Source: Roseovarius sp. UBA6217
Lineage (GTDB): Bacteria > Pseudomonadota > Alphaproteobacteria > Rhodobacterales > Rhodobacteraceae
Direction: 5' to 3'
Length of the DNA: 32,231 nucleotides
NCBI GenBank assembly: GCA_002421985.1
Contig: DISF01000027.1
Span: 8,793-41,023, forward strand
The position numbers were made by a program, and so were the translations under genes. Position 1 is the first letter of the stretch. Each line of letters begins with the position of its first letter. Below the pieces are notes generated by a model. The model worked only from the letters and a program-made list of their open reading frames with translations. It had not been told where the DNA came from and did no database searches. Shown one piece after another: positions 24,268 through 32,231 of this stretch.

Positions 24268-24908
24268 GCCCCAGCCCTGCGCCGCGCCTTCGAGAGGTCC
24301 TCGGGCGTGTTGACGTTGAAAAAGGCGTCGCCGTCGTCAAAAAGCGCCTCGCGCCCGCCGTGTCTTTCCGTCCAGATCACCACCTTGCGCAAGCCCCCCT
24401 CCAGCGCCGCGCGCAGATCGTCGCGCAGCGCCACGGGCCAGAGGCCGAAGGTGGGATGGCGCACCTGCCCGCCCCGGCTCATGGATTTCGTTTCTTCATC
24501 CCCGCGCGGCGTGGCGGCCAGCACCAGCGGATACGCCATGCCCTGCGCCGCCTCTTGCAATCGCGCCACCAGATCGCGAGGGAAAAACGGCGTATCGGCG
24601 GCGACCGTCACAATCGCCCCGGCCCCCTGCCCGGCGGCCCAGTCAAACCCGGCAAGCACCCCCGCCAAAGGCCCGACAAAGCCCGCGATCGGGTCGGGCA
24701 GCACCGGCAGGCCAAAGCGGGCAAACCGCGCCGCATCGCCATTGGCATTCAGCGCCAGCGCCCCCACCTGCGGGGCCAGCCGCGCAATCACATGGTCAAG
24801 GATCGTGCCACCCCCAAGCGCCAGCAACCCCTTGTCGCCGCCCCCCATCCGCGTGGCCTGCCCACCGGCCAGGATCACGCCGAGTGGCTTATCGTGCGGC
24901 GCGCTCAT
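24264..24908 (-). CDS. mobA: Molybdenum cofactor guanylyltransferase MobA
   Basis: A 214-residue nucleotidyltransferase that joins GMP from GTP to molybdopterin. The N-terminal signature GVILAGGQATRMGGGDKGLL is complete, with the following DHVIARLAPQV and the active-site region VTVAADTPFFPRDLV typical of the family. The C-terminal part ends NVNTPEDLSKARR, a standard MobA ending. Overlaps fdhD by 4 bp upstream. Confidence 0.95.
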   Translation of the reverse strand: MSAPHDKPLGVILAGGQATRMGGGDKGLLALGGGTILDHVIARLAPQVGALALNANGDAARFARFGLPVLPDPIAGFVGPLAGVLAGFDWAAGQGAGAIVTVAADTPFFPRDLVARLQEAAQGMAYPLVLAATPRGDEETKSMSRGGQVRHPTFGLWPVALRDDLRAALEGGLRKVVIWTERHGGREALFDDGDAFFNVNTPEDLSKARRRAGA

Positions 24909-25795
24909 CCCTCGGCACTCTTGCGGCGATGCCTGCCGTCCTCCTCGGCCACGCTCTCAGGATCAGCGTCGCGCAAAAGCCGATCTTCCCCGGACAGGCA
25001 CACAAACCGCTTGCCCCGCATCCGGCCGATCAGCGTGAGCCCCACCTCGCGCGCGATCTCCACCCCCCAGGCGGTAAAGCCCGAGCGCGAGGCGAGCACC
25101 GGAATGCCCATCATCGCCGTCTTGATCACCATCTCCGACGTGAGCCGCCCGGTGGTATAAAGCAGCTTGTCGCCCGCCGCGACGCCCTCGCTGAGCATCC
25201 AGCCCGCGATCTTGTCCACCGCGTTGTGGCGGCCCACATCCTCCATATAAACGAGCGGTCGCGCGCCCTGGCAGAGCACCGTGCCATGAATCGCCCCCGC
25301 CTCAAGATAAAGCGACGGCGTGCGGTTGATCTGCGCGGCCAGCGCGTAGATGTCCGATGTCTTCACCTCCACCGCGGGCAGGCGCACCCCCTCCAACCCC
25401 TCCATCATGTCGCCAAAGACAGTGCCCACGGCGCAACCGCTTGTCCGGGTCTTTTTCCTCAGCTTCTCCTCATAGCTGGTCTGCCCGTCGGTGCGAACGA
25501 CAACCGTTTCCAACTCCTCGTCATAGTCCACCCCGAGCACCGCCTCGCCGTCGGCCAACATCCCCTGATTGCGCAGAAAGCCGAGCGCCAGATATTGAGG
25601 GTAGTCGCCGATGGTCATCGCCGTCACGATCTCCTGCGCGTTCAGGAAAATCGTCAGCGGGCGTTCCTCCACCACCCGGATCGTGGTGCGGTTGCCCGTA
25701 TGATCCACCCCCTCCACCGCGCGGGTGAGGCGCGGCGCGGCAGGGTCGGGCGCGATGAGATACCCCGTCAGGCCAGATCGTTCCGCCAATTGCAT
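24905..25795 (-). CDS. fdhD: Formate dehydrogenase accessory sulfurtransferase FdhD
   Basis: A 296-residue protein that passes sulfur from a cysteine desulfurase to the molybdenum cofactor of formate dehydrogenase. Family blocks: EERPLTIFLNAQEIVTAMTIGDYPQYLALGFL near the start, YMEDVGRHNAVDKIAGW in the middle and SRSGFTAWGVEIAREVGLTLIGRMRG near the end. The start at 25795 was chosen over an upstream in-frame codon because GGGAGGAG directly precedes it. The sulfur-carrying loop reads TSGCAVG: only one cysteine stands where many members have CxxC. No formate dehydrogenase is in the window. Confidence 0.92.
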   Translation of the reverse strand: MQLAERSGLTGYLIAPDPAAPRLTRAVEGVDHTGNRTTIRVVEERPLTIFLNAQEIVTAMTIGDYPQYLALGFLRNQGMLADGEAVLGVDYDEELETVVVRTDGQTSYEEKLRKKTRTSGCAVGTVFGDMMEGLEGVRLPAVEVKTSDIYALAAQINRTPSLYLEAGAIHGTVLCQGARPLVYMEDVGRHNAVDKIAGWMLSEGVAAGDKLLYTTGRLTSEMVIKTAMMGIPVLASRSGFTAWGVEIAREVGLTLIGRMRGKRFVCLSGEDRLLRDADPESVAEEDGRHRRKSAEG

Positions 25796-25851
25796 CTCCT
25801 CCCGCTCTCGGCTAACCCGTCCCCGGAGACTGCGACCGGGGGGGGGAAATC

Positions 25852-26574
25852 GTGTCAAGGCAAACCACCAAATCCCTCTATTGGCAAGGCGTGCGCGACG
25901 GCGCACCCTTCGTGCTGGTGGTGGTGCCCTTTTCGCTCCTCTTCGGCGTGGTGGGCACCGAGGCGGGGCTGAACCTCTCCGAGGTCATGGGCTTTTCGGT
26001 GCTGGTGATCGCGGGGGCCGCGCAATTCACCGCCGTGCAACTTCTGAGCGACGGCGCCCCGGCGCTGGTGGCGCTCGTCTCCGCGCTGGCGGTCAACCTG
26101 CGCATGGCGATGTATTCGGCCTCGCTCACACCGTATCTCGGCGCGGCCCCGCTCTGGCAGCGCGCCCTCGCCGCCTATTTCATGGTCGATCAAAGCTATA
26201 CCGTTTCCTTCGTCGCCTATGAGATGCATCCGCGCTGGTCCGTGCCCGAGCGCATCGCCTATTATTTCGGCGTGGTCACGCCGATCTGTCCGCTATGGTA
26301 TCTTTTCACGCTCATCGGCGCGCTTGTCGGCGACACCATCCCCGAGGCTTTCGCGCTCGATTTCGCGCTGCCCATCACCTTTCTGGCGATGATCGGGCCG
26401 ATGCTGCGCACGCCCGCCCATGTCGCGGCGGCGCTGGCGGCGGTGACGGTGGCGCTCTTGGCCGCAGGCCTGCCCTATAATCTTGGGCTGCTGGTGGCGG
26501 GGCTTGCGGGCATGATGACGGGCGCGCAGATCGAACTCCTGCTCAAGCGGCGCAAGGCGGGACATCATCCATGA
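25852..26574 (+). CDS. azlC: AzlC-family branched-chain amino acid exporter, large subunit
   Basis: A 240-residue inner-membrane protein with about six hydrophobic segments. The family features GVRDGAPFVLVVVPFSLLFGVVGTEAGL near the start and LRMAMYSASLTPYL with AAYFMVDQSYTVSF in the middle are clear. Together with AzlD it exports branched-chain amino acids or analogues. The start is GTG at 25852, after a G-rich leader. Divergent from fdhD with 56 bp between them; overlaps azlD by 4 bp. Confidence 0.9.
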   Translation: MSRQTTKSLYWQGVRDGAPFVLVVVPFSLLFGVVGTEAGLNLSEVMGFSVLVIAGAAQFTAVQLLSDGAPALVALVSALAVNLRMAMYSASLTPYLGAAPLWQRALAAYFMVDQSYTVSFVAYEMHPRWSVPERIAYYFGVVTPICPLWYLFTLIGALVGDTIPEAFALDFALPITFLAMIGPMLRTPAHVAAALAAVTVALLAAGLPYNLGLLVAGLAGMMTGAQIELLLKRRKAGHHP

Positions 26575-26897
26575 TCGAAGGCACGGATCTGTGGCTCTTC
26601 ATCGCCGCTCTGGGTGTGGGCACCTTTGCCCTGCGCTTCGTCTTTCTCGGGCTGATCGGCGACCGGCCGCTGCCCGAATGGCTTTTGCGGCACCTGCGCT
26701 ACACGGCGGTGGCGCTCATTCCGGCGCTGGTCGCGCCGCTGGTAGTCTGGCCCGCGGCCAGCGGCGGCGCGCTCGACGCGCCGCGCCTCATTGCCGCCCT
26801 CGTCACGCTGGCGATCGGCTATGTCACGCGCAATGTGATCCTCGCCATCGCCGGCGGGGCGCTCACGCTCTTTGCTGGCCTCGCCCTGATGGGTTGA
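26571..26897 (+). CDS. azlD: AzlD-family small subunit
   Basis: A 108-residue membrane protein with four hydrophobic segments, ending just before the double-hairpin repeat. Conserved elements: TFALRFVFLGLIGDRPLPEWLLRHLRYTAVALIPALVAPLVV and the late TRNVILAIAGGALTLF. AzlD works with AzlC as a two-component exporter; the ATGA overlap shows translational coupling. Confidence 0.9.
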   Translation: MIEGTDLWLFIAALGVGTFALRFVFLGLIGDRPLPEWLLRHLRYTAVALIPALVAPLVVWPAASGGALDAPRLIAALVTLAIGYVTRNVILAIAGGALTLFAGLALMG

Positions 26898-26900
26898 CAG

Positions 26901-26963
26901 GCTTCTTCTGGCCCCAAATATCCCGGGGGAGTCGCCGCTTGCGGCGACGGGGGCAGCGCCCCC
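26901..26963. terminator. 63-bp double-hairpin repeat, copy 2
   Basis: Between the convergent azlD and tsaC genes. Stems GTCGCCG/CGGCGAC at 26931-26948 and GGGGGC/GCCCCC at 26949-26963, with the last 41 bp identical to copy 1. The last base is the first base of the tsaC stop codon complement, so the repeat abuts the end of that gene. It probably ends transcription from both sides. Confidence 0.7.
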
Positions 26964-27910
26964 TACTCCCGCTCCGCAGCCGCGCGCCGCAGCCGGTCGT
27001 TGATCGCGCGCCCCAGCCCGTGATCGGGCACCGGGGCCACGGCGATCGCCTCGGCCCCGCCCGCATCGAGCGCGTGCAGATGGTGAAAGAGATTGGCCGC
27101 CGCCTCCACCAGATCGCCCGTGTCCGACAGGTTGAGATCGCCCGCCACCGCGCCAAAGCCCAGCATCGCCTCGCCCGGCCGCCGCTCGGTGGCCTCCAGC
27201 CGCACCCGCGCCCCCGGCGCGTAATGCGATGCCAACTGCCCCGGCGCGCTCACCGCCCCATCCGCCTGATGCAGCGCCACCGGGCGGCCCAGCGCCCCCT
27301 CCAGCGCCTCCAGCGGCACGCCGCCGGGGCGCAAGAGCACCGGCGCGCCCGCCAGCCCCAGGATGGTGGATTCCACCCCAACCGGGCAGGCCCCGCCATC
27401 GACCACCGCCGCGATCCGGCCCTTGAGCCCGGCCAGCACATGGCCCGCCTGCGTCGGGCTGATCCGCCCCGAGGGGTTGGCCGAGGGGGCCGCCACCGGA
27501 CCGCCAAACGCCGCCAGAAGCGCGCGCGCCACCGGATGCGCGGGCACCCGCACCGCCAGGGTCTCCAGACCGGCTGTCACCAGCGGCGAAATCCCTGCGC
27601 CCGCGCGCAGCGGCAGCACAAGCGTCAGCGGGCCGGGCCAGAAGGCGCTGGCCACGATCTCTGCCGCGTCGGGCCATTCTACCAGTGCGCGCGCCTGCGC
27701 CACACCCGCCACATGCACGATCAGCGGGTTGAACCGGGGCCGCCCCTTGGCCTCGAATATCGCCGCCACCGCGCGCCCGTCGCGCGCATCCGCGCCAAGG
27801 CCATAGACCGTCTCGGTCGGGAACGCGACAAGACCCCCCGCCCGCCAGATGGCCGCAGCGCGCGCGAGTCCGCCCGCGTCGGGTTGCAAGGTTTGGGTTA
27901 CATCGGGCAT
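26963..27910 (-). CDS. L-threonylcarbamoyladenylate synthase (Sua5/YrdC/YwlC type)
   Basis: A 315-residue enzyme that makes threonylcarbamoyl-AMP for the t6A modification of ANN-decoding tRNAs. The YrdC domain carries GGLVAFPTETVYGLGADA, FEAKGRPRFNPLIVHV, LRAGAGISPLVTAG, VRVPAHPVARALL and APSANPSGRISPT. The extra 110 residues at the C-terminus form the Sua5 domain, as in the long Sua5/YwlC branch rather than short TsaC. Divergent from the acyl-CoA dehydrogenase gene with about 130 bp between the starts. Confidence 0.94.
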   Translation of the reverse strand: MPDVTQTLQPDAGGLARAAAIWRAGGLVAFPTETVYGLGADARDGRAVAAIFEAKGRPRFNPLIVHVAGVAQARALVEWPDAAEIVASAFWPGPLTLVLPLRAGAGISPLVTAGLETLAVRVPAHPVARALLAAFGGPVAAPSANPSGRISPTQAGHVLAGLKGRIAAVVDGGACPVGVESTILGLAGAPVLLRPGGVPLEALEGALGRPVALHQADGAVSAPGQLASHYAPGARVRLEATERRPGEAMLGFGAVAGDLNLSDTGDLVEAAANLFHHLHALDAGGAEAIAVAPVPDHGLGRAINDRLRRAAAERE

Positions 27911-28041
27911 TTATGGGTCCTGACGCGGCGTTTGGCTTGCGGCTCCGGTGTCATCGGCTACATACGGTCTCAAGAGGGGCTGATTACAGCCTTGCACCCC
28001 GGTTGCCAAGACGCGCGGAGAATATGAAAAGGAACGACAAG

Positions 28042-29760
28042 ATGCCCTATCGTGCCCCGATTGAGGATTACCGCTTTCTCTTCGATCATGTCATCGGCCT
28101 GCCCGAGGTGGCCGCGACCGACCGTTTTGCCGAGGCGACGCCGGACATGACAACGGCCATCCTGGCCGAGGCGGCGCGGCTCTGCGAGGATGTACTCGCC
28201 CCCCTGCAACGGCCCGGAGACCTGAACCCCGCACGGCTCGAAAACGGCGTGCTGCGCACGTCGCCGGGCTTTACCGAGGGCTATCGCGCCATCGCCGAGG
28301 GCGGCTGGATCGCGATCGGCGCACTGCCCGATCATGGCGGCATGGGCCTGCCGATGGTGCTCACCACCGCCGTCAACGAGATGATGGCGGCGGCGTGTCT
28401 GTCGCTGCAACTCGCGCCGCTGATGACGCAAGGCCAGATCGAGGCGCTGGAGCATCACGCAAGCGACGCGTTGAAGGCGCTCTACCTGCCCAAACTGGTC
28501 AGCGGTGAGTGGTCGGGCACCATGAACCTGACCGAACCACAGGCGGGATCGGATGTCGGCGCGCTGCGCTCGCGCGCCGAACCCAACGGCGACGGCACCT
28601 ATGCGATCACCGGGCAGAAGGTCTATATCACCTGGGGCGACAATGATTTCACCGAGAATGTCTGCCACCTCGTGCTTGCGCGCCTGCCCGACGGCGTGCC
28701 CGGCACCAAGGGGATCAGCCTGTTTCTGGTGCCGAAATTCATCCCCGACGAAAACGGCAATCCCGGCACCCGCAACAGCCTCAAGGTCATCAGCCTCGAG
28801 CACAAGATGGGATTGCATGGCAGCCCCACCTGCGTGATGCAATATGACGGGGCCAAGGGCTGGCTGGTTGGCGAGGCGCATGACGGAATGCGTGCCATGT
28901 TCACGATGATGAACAATGCCCGCCTCGGCGTCGGCGGTCAGGGCGTGGGCGTGGCCGAGGGCGCGTATCAGCACGCGCTCGCCTATGCCCAGGACCGTCG
29001 CCAGGGCCACACCCCGGTCAAGGGCGGCAGCGGCGCGATCATCGAGCACGCCGATGTGCGCCGGATGCTGGCCTCGATGCGCGCCGAAACCTTCGCCGCG
29101 CGCGCCATCGCGCTCGCCTGCGCCAAGGCCATCGACATGCAGACCGCCACCGGTGCCGCGCATTGGGCGGCGCGCGCGGCGCTGCTCACCCCCATCGCCA
29201 AGGTCTGCGGCACCGAGACCGGGATCAGCGTGGCCAATACCGGTATCCAGATTCACGGCGGCATGGGCTATATCGAGGAGACGGGTGCCGCGCAGTTCCT
29301 GCGCGATGCGCGCGTCACCGCGATCTACGAGGGCACCAACGGCATTCAGGCGATGGATCTGGTGGGCCGCAAGCTGATGGACGGGGGCGAGGCCGCGCTG
29401 ACCCTCATCGAGGAGATCGAGACGGCGGCAGAGGCCGCGCGCGGCTCGCTGCCCGATCTCGCCGGCCCGGTCTGGCAGGCCAGCGAGAGCCTGCGCGAGG
29501 CGACCGACTGGATGCTGGCGCAAACCGATATGACCGAGCGCTTTGCCGGGGCCATCCCTTACTTGTGCGGCTTCGCCCGCGTTCTGGGCGCGCATTTCCA
29601 CCTCGCGGCGGCACTGGCCGAGGGTGGCGACGGCCCGCGCACGCGGCTGGCGCGGTTCTACATCACCCGGCTCCTGCCCGAGCACGCGGGCCATTTCGCC
29701 CATGCCACGCAAGGGGCCGCCGGTCTCTACGCGCTCAGCGCGTCGGATTTCGCAGCATGA
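28042..29760 (+). CDS. Acyl-CoA dehydrogenase, long C-terminal-domain (DmdC-like) class
   Basis: A 572-residue flavoprotein that introduces a double bond in an acyl-CoA. Typical blocks: DYRFLFDHVIGL at the start, MNLTEPQAGSDVGAL, YAITGQKVYITWGDND, GVGGQGVGVAEGAYQHALAYAQDR, GIQIHGGMGYIEETGAAQFLRDARVTAIYEGTNGIQAMDLVGRK with the likely catalytic glutamate in YEGT. The C-terminal 130 residues are the extra helical domain of the long class to which 3-methylmercaptopropionyl-CoA dehydrogenase DmdC belongs; the substrate cannot be decided from sequence. ATG at 28042 has AAGGA 7 bp upstream; ATG at 28024 is the alternative. Overlaps the next gene by 4 bp. Confidence 0.93.
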   Translation: MPYRAPIEDYRFLFDHVIGLPEVAATDRFAEATPDMTTAILAEAARLCEDVLAPLQRPGDLNPARLENGVLRTSPGFTEGYRAIAEGGWIAIGALPDHGGMGLPMVLTTAVNEMMAAACLSLQLAPLMTQGQIEALEHHASDALKALYLPKLVSGEWSGTMNLTEPQAGSDVGALRSRAEPNGDGTYAITGQKVYITWGDNDFTENVCHLVLARLPDGVPGTKGISLFLVPKFIPDENGNPGTRNSLKVISLEHKMGLHGSPTCVMQYDGAKGWLVGEAHDGMRAMFTMMNNARLGVGGQGVGVAEGAYQHALAYAQDRRQGHTPVKGGSGAIIEHADVRRMLASMRAETFAARAIALACAKAIDMQTATGAAHWAARAALLTPIAKVCGTETGISVANTGIQIHGGMGYIEETGAAQFLRDARVTAIYEGTNGIQAMDLVGRKLMDGGEAALTLIEEIETAAEAARGSLPDLAGPVWQASESLREATDWMLAQTDMTERFAGAIPYLCGFARVLGAHFHLAAALAEGGDGPRTRLARFYITRLLPEHAGHFAHATQGAAGLYALSASDFAA

Positions 29761-30797
29761 TGGATGGCGGCGAAATCATCCACCACCCCTGGCCGGGGCC
29801 GCCCGCCCCCGCCGAGGCAATCGAGGTGGCAGAGGGCATCCTCTGGCTGCGCCTGCCGCTGCCGATGATGCTCGACCACGTCAATGTCTACGCCCTCGAC
29901 GAGGGCGACAGCTGGACCGTGGTCGATACCGGCGTCCACACGCCCCGCGCCGTGGCGCTGTGGGAGGCGCTCCTGGCCGGGCCTCTGCGCGGCAAGCCGG
30001 TGGGCCGCGTGATCGCCACCCACCACCACCCCGATCATATCGGAATGGCGGGCTGGCTGATGGAGCGCGTCAACGCCACCCTCTGGACATCTCAGACAAG
30101 CTGGCTCATGGCGCGGATGTTCATTCTCGATGTCGAGGACCGGCCCGCACCGCAGGCGCTCGAATTTTCGCGCGCAGGCGGGATGGACCCCGAGATATTC
30201 GCCCAACGCGCAACCGAGCGCCCGTTCAACTTTTCCGATAGCTGCGCGCCCATCCCGGTGGGCTATCGCCGGATCACCGACGGCGAGGTGATCCGCGCAG
30301 GCGGGCGCGACTGGGATGTGCGGATGGGCGGCGGCCACGCGCCCGAGCATGTCACGCTGTGGTCGCGCGAGGACGCGCTGGTGATCGCGGGCGATCAGAT
30401 CCTGCCCGGCATCAGCCCCCATATCGGCGTCTACCCGAGCGAGCCAGAGGCCAACCCGCTCGCCGATTGGCTCGATTCCTGTGCCCGGCTCGCCCCCCAT
30501 GCGCGCGCCGATCACCTGGTCTTGCCCGGACACAAGCTGCCCTTTAGCGGCCTGCCGATCAGGATACGGCAACTTGCCGAGAACCACCATTCGGCCCTCG
30601 ACCGCCTGCGCGCCTTCCTCTCCGGGCCGCGCACCGCCGCCGAGTGCTTTCCGCTTCTCTTCCGGCGCAGGATCGACGAGGGCACCTACGGCCTTGCGCT
30701 GGCGGAATCGGTGGCCCATCTCAACCACCTGCTGCACGCGGGCGAGGTCAGGCGCTGGCGGCGCGCGGATGGCGCATGGCTGTGGCAGATGCGGTAA
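29757..30797 (+). CDS. MBL-fold metallo-hydrolase
   Basis: A 346-residue metallo-beta-lactamase-fold hydrolase. The metal-binding THHHPDHIG motif is complete; GGGHAPEHVTLW supplies the next histidine, IAGDQILPG the bridging aspartate and VLPGHKLPF the last histidine. The C-terminal 80 residues look like the LACTB2-type winged helix. Its ATG overlaps the stop of the acyl-CoA dehydrogenase (ATGA), suggesting joint function in acyl-thioester metabolism, possibly as a thioesterase-like enzyme; this is inference from pairing. Confidence 0.9.
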   Translation: MMDGGEIIHHPWPGPPAPAEAIEVAEGILWLRLPLPMMLDHVNVYALDEGDSWTVVDTGVHTPRAVALWEALLAGPLRGKPVGRVIATHHHPDHIGMAGWLMERVNATLWTSQTSWLMARMFILDVEDRPAPQALEFSRAGGMDPEIFAQRATERPFNFSDSCAPIPVGYRRITDGEVIRAGGRDWDVRMGGGHAPEHVTLWSREDALVIAGDQILPGISPHIGVYPSEPEANPLADWLDSCARLAPHARADHLVLPGHKLPFSGLPIRIRQLAENHHSALDRLRAFLSGPRTAAECFPLLFRRRIDEGTYGLALAESVAHLNHLLHAGEVRRWRRADGAWLWQMR

Positions 30798-30814
30798 CGA
30801 CGGAGGCAACGGAT

Positions 30815-31267
30815 ATGGGCGACAAGATCGACACATCGGCAGAAATGGCCGAGAATGCGGCCATGCCGCGCTGTCACGAGGTGCATTCGCGCCCCGGCCA
30901 GCCCTGCATCGAGACGGCGGCCAGATCCCTGCCCAAAACCCCGGTAGACCGCAAAAGCCCCGCACAATGGGCCTATGAGCGGCTGATTCTCTACATCAAG
31001 AATTTCGAGGAAACCCTCGACGAGGCGCACGAGGTCGCAATGGGCTTTGCCGGGTCGGATGCGGGCACCATCCGCATCGAGGGGATGGGCTATTTCGATC
31101 CCGATATCGTGACCTTCTACGGCGAGGACCAGATGGGAACGCGCACCCAGCTCGTGCAGCATGTGAGCCAGCTTTCGGTCATGCTGCGCGCCCTGCCCAA
31201 GCAGGTCGAAGAGGCCCCGCCCACGCGCATCGGCTTTCGCCTCGCCCAGGATCTCGAAGAGGATTAA
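30815..31267 (+). CDS. DUF6173-like protein
   Basis: A 150-residue cytoplasmic protein of unknown function. The body SPAQWAYERLILYIKNFEETLDEAHEVAMGFAGSDAGTIRIEGMGYFDPDIVTFYG matches, from memory, a conserved roseobacter/Paracoccus domain annotated as DUF6173. The start at 30815 has GGAGG 8 bp upstream. The first 40 residues are probably disordered. It lies 17 bp after the hydrolase gene and may belong to that operon. Confidence 0.75.
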   Translation: MGDKIDTSAEMAENAAMPRCHEVHSRPGQPCIETAARSLPKTPVDRKSPAQWAYERLILYIKNFEETLDEAHEVAMGFAGSDAGTIRIEGMGYFDPDIVTFYGEDQMGTRTQLVQHVSQLSVMLRALPKQVEEAPPTRIGFRLAQDLEED

Positions 31268-31356
31268 GCCTGCCCTCGGGTTGACGCGTGACAGCGCGCC
31301 GTAAATACATTAATCCGCACTCGACCCGAAACCGCATGACACAAGGAGAGCACGAC

Positions 31357-31491
31357 ATGGCCGAACACAAGCACGGCGAAATGGATATCACCGCTCAGAA
31401 AAAGACCTTCGAGGGCTTCATAAAGTGGTCGGTCTGGTCGGTCGTCTGTATTGCCGTCTTCCTGATCTTCCTCGCGATGGTCAACGGCTGA
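31357..31491 (+). CDS. aa3-type cytochrome c oxidase subunit IV
   Basis: A 44-residue single-span membrane protein: a hydrophilic N-terminus MAEHKHGEMDITAQKKTFEGF followed by one hydrophobic helix with two tryptophans (IKWSVWSVV to FLAMVNG). This is the short subunit IV of the aa3 oxidase known from Paracoccus and Rhodobacter. The ATG at 31357 was chosen for AAGGAGA 7 bp upstream; an upstream in-frame extension is not conserved in kind. The other oxidase subunits are not in the window, which is usual for this gene. Confidence 0.88.
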   Translation: MAEHKHGEMDITAQKKTFEGFIKWSVWSVVCIAVFLIFLAMVNG

Positions 31492-31515
31492 TCCAGCCCA
31501 AAAGCGGAGAGCCTG

Positions 31516-32130
31516 ATGCGCTCGATCCTTCTGGCGCTGGGTGCCGCGCTCTTTCTGGCCGGTTGTGCCGCCGAATCCGTCCGCTCGCCGATGGAAGAGG
31601 TGAGCCGCGCCGCCTATGTCCATGACGGGCCGCCGCGGCTTACCCTCTTCACGATGATAAACAACAATTCGGGTTCAGGCGCGCACAGCTCCCTGATGAT
31701 AAACGGCGCGCAGCGGGTGATTTTCGATCCGGCGGGCTCGTTCAACAGTCTGCGCACCCTGCCGGAACGCGACGACGTGCTTTATGGCATCACCCCGCAT
31801 GTCGCCGATGTCTACACCCGCTACCACGCGCGCAAGACCTTCCACGTGCGCATCCAGAAGCTCGACGTGTCGCCGGAGCTGGCGGCGCGCGCGATCCGCC
31901 TTGTCGAGGAAAACGGGCCGGTGCCCAATGCCGCCTGCGCGCTGGCGACCTCGCGCATCCTTGGCGAGCTGTTTCCCGGCCAGGTGGGCACCTCGTGGTT
32001 CCCGAAAAAAATCGCCGATGATTTCGCGCGCATCCCCGGCGTGACCGAGGAAACGCTCTACGAATACGACGACGACGACAATTCCAGGGTGCTCGCCAAT
32101 TGGGATCCGGCCCGCGCCCGCGCGAACTGA
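31516..32130 (+). CDS. Lipoprotein of unknown function
   Basis: A 204-residue protein with a lipoprotein signal peptide: MRSILLALGAALFLAGC, lipobox LAGC with Cys17. The mature part opens with ESVRSPMEEV; its core has GSGAHSSLMINGAQRVIFDPAGSF, then PNAACALATSRIL, and near the C-terminus an acidic run YEYDDDDNSR. A conserved-looking histidine early and a cysteine later, with beta-rich sequence in between, resemble NlpC/P60- or YiiX-type permuted papain folds, but this is a weak hint. It starts 24 bp after the cytochrome oxidase subunit. Confidence 0.75.
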   Translation: MRSILLALGAALFLAGCAAESVRSPMEEVSRAAYVHDGPPRLTLFTMINNNSGSGAHSSLMINGAQRVIFDPAGSFNSLRTLPERDDVLYGITPHVADVYTRYHARKTFHVRIQKLDVSPELAARAIRLVEENGPVPNAACALATSRILGELFPGQVGTSWFPKKIADDFARIPGVTEETLYEYDDDDNSRVLANWDPARARAN

Positions 32131-32231
32131 CCGGAGCCTGTAGGGACGCGATGCGGCGGGATGGCTGTCGTGACGGGCTTGGAGGGGACGTTTGCATCTT
32201 GTCCCTCCGCGCGGAATCAAGGCGCGCTTGC
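32131..32231. other. Right window edge, no gene seen
   Basis: About 100 bp after the lipoprotein stop. GGGAC...GTCCC segments (32143-32147 and 32201-32205) could pair, but no clear terminator, promoter or frame is recognisable. Confidence 0.4.

Noticed and set aside
27970..29712. A minus-strand frame of 580 codons opposite the acyl-CoA dehydrogenase
   Set aside because: Antisense shadow; the plus strand encodes a complete dehydrogenase with catalytic motifs.

Overview
The window is high-GC chromosomal DNA of an alphaproteobacterium, most likely Rhodobacterales (roseobacter/Paracoccus-like). The grounds are a 44-residue aa3-type cytochrome c oxidase subunit IV, a rhizobial/roseobacter-type glycerol ABC-transport operon, a molybdenum-cofactor block with a MoeA fusion, and 63-bp double-hairpin repeats between convergent genes. 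The genus assignment is inference.

Layout. (1) 1-2440: the 3' part of a mercuric-reductase-like flavoprotein and a membrane sensor histidine kinase. (2) 2495-12298: an intact tRNA-Arg(ACG) whose last 50 bp are repeated exactly at 12249-12298, bounding an island of about 9.7 kb. Every island gene is on the minus strand, from a P4-type integrase next to attR down to a terminase module near attL: int, HTH protein, AlpA-like regulator, unknown, ParB-like, Spo11/TopoVI-A-like Toprim protein, SF3 helicase, a 340-bp repeat-rich gap, TerS-like protein, a 51-residue ORF, TerL and three small unknowns. No portal, capsid, tail or lysis gene is recognisable. The reading frames are intact and mostly overlap by a few bases, so this looks like a compact phage-satellite-type element rather than a decaying prophage. 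It is my best candidate for an undescribed system. (3) 12299-21590: a glycerol-3-phosphate/glycerol cluster, glpK-glpV-[IS5-family element]-glpT'-glpS-glpD, divergent from glpR. The IS sits where the permease genes glpP, glpQ and glpU normally lie. Its flanking trinucleotides do not match (TTA and TGA), glpT carries an in-frame TAA at codon 146, and the end of glpT is fused to the IS terminus. The ABC importer is therefore dismantled, while kinase, dehydrogenase and repressor remain. (4) 21594-25795: Moco maturation genes (DUF429-like/MoeA fusion, mobB, mobA, fdhD), each overlapping the next by 4 bp. (5) 25852-32231: azlCD, a Sua5/YrdC-type tsaC, an acyl-CoA dehydrogenase overlapping an MBL-fold hydrolase, a DUF6173-type protein, cytochrome oxidase subunit IV and a lipoprotein of unknown function.

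How the parts work together. In the island, int plus the AlpA-like protein would control integration and excision. The Toprim protein and helicase would replicate the element, possibly from the GGGTRAC-rich gap between helicase and terS. The TerS/TerL pair would package it into capsids made by another phage. In the glycerol region, GlpK and GlpD still make a catabolic route under GlpR, but uptake must come from elsewhere. All functions are read from motifs and gene order; no search was run.
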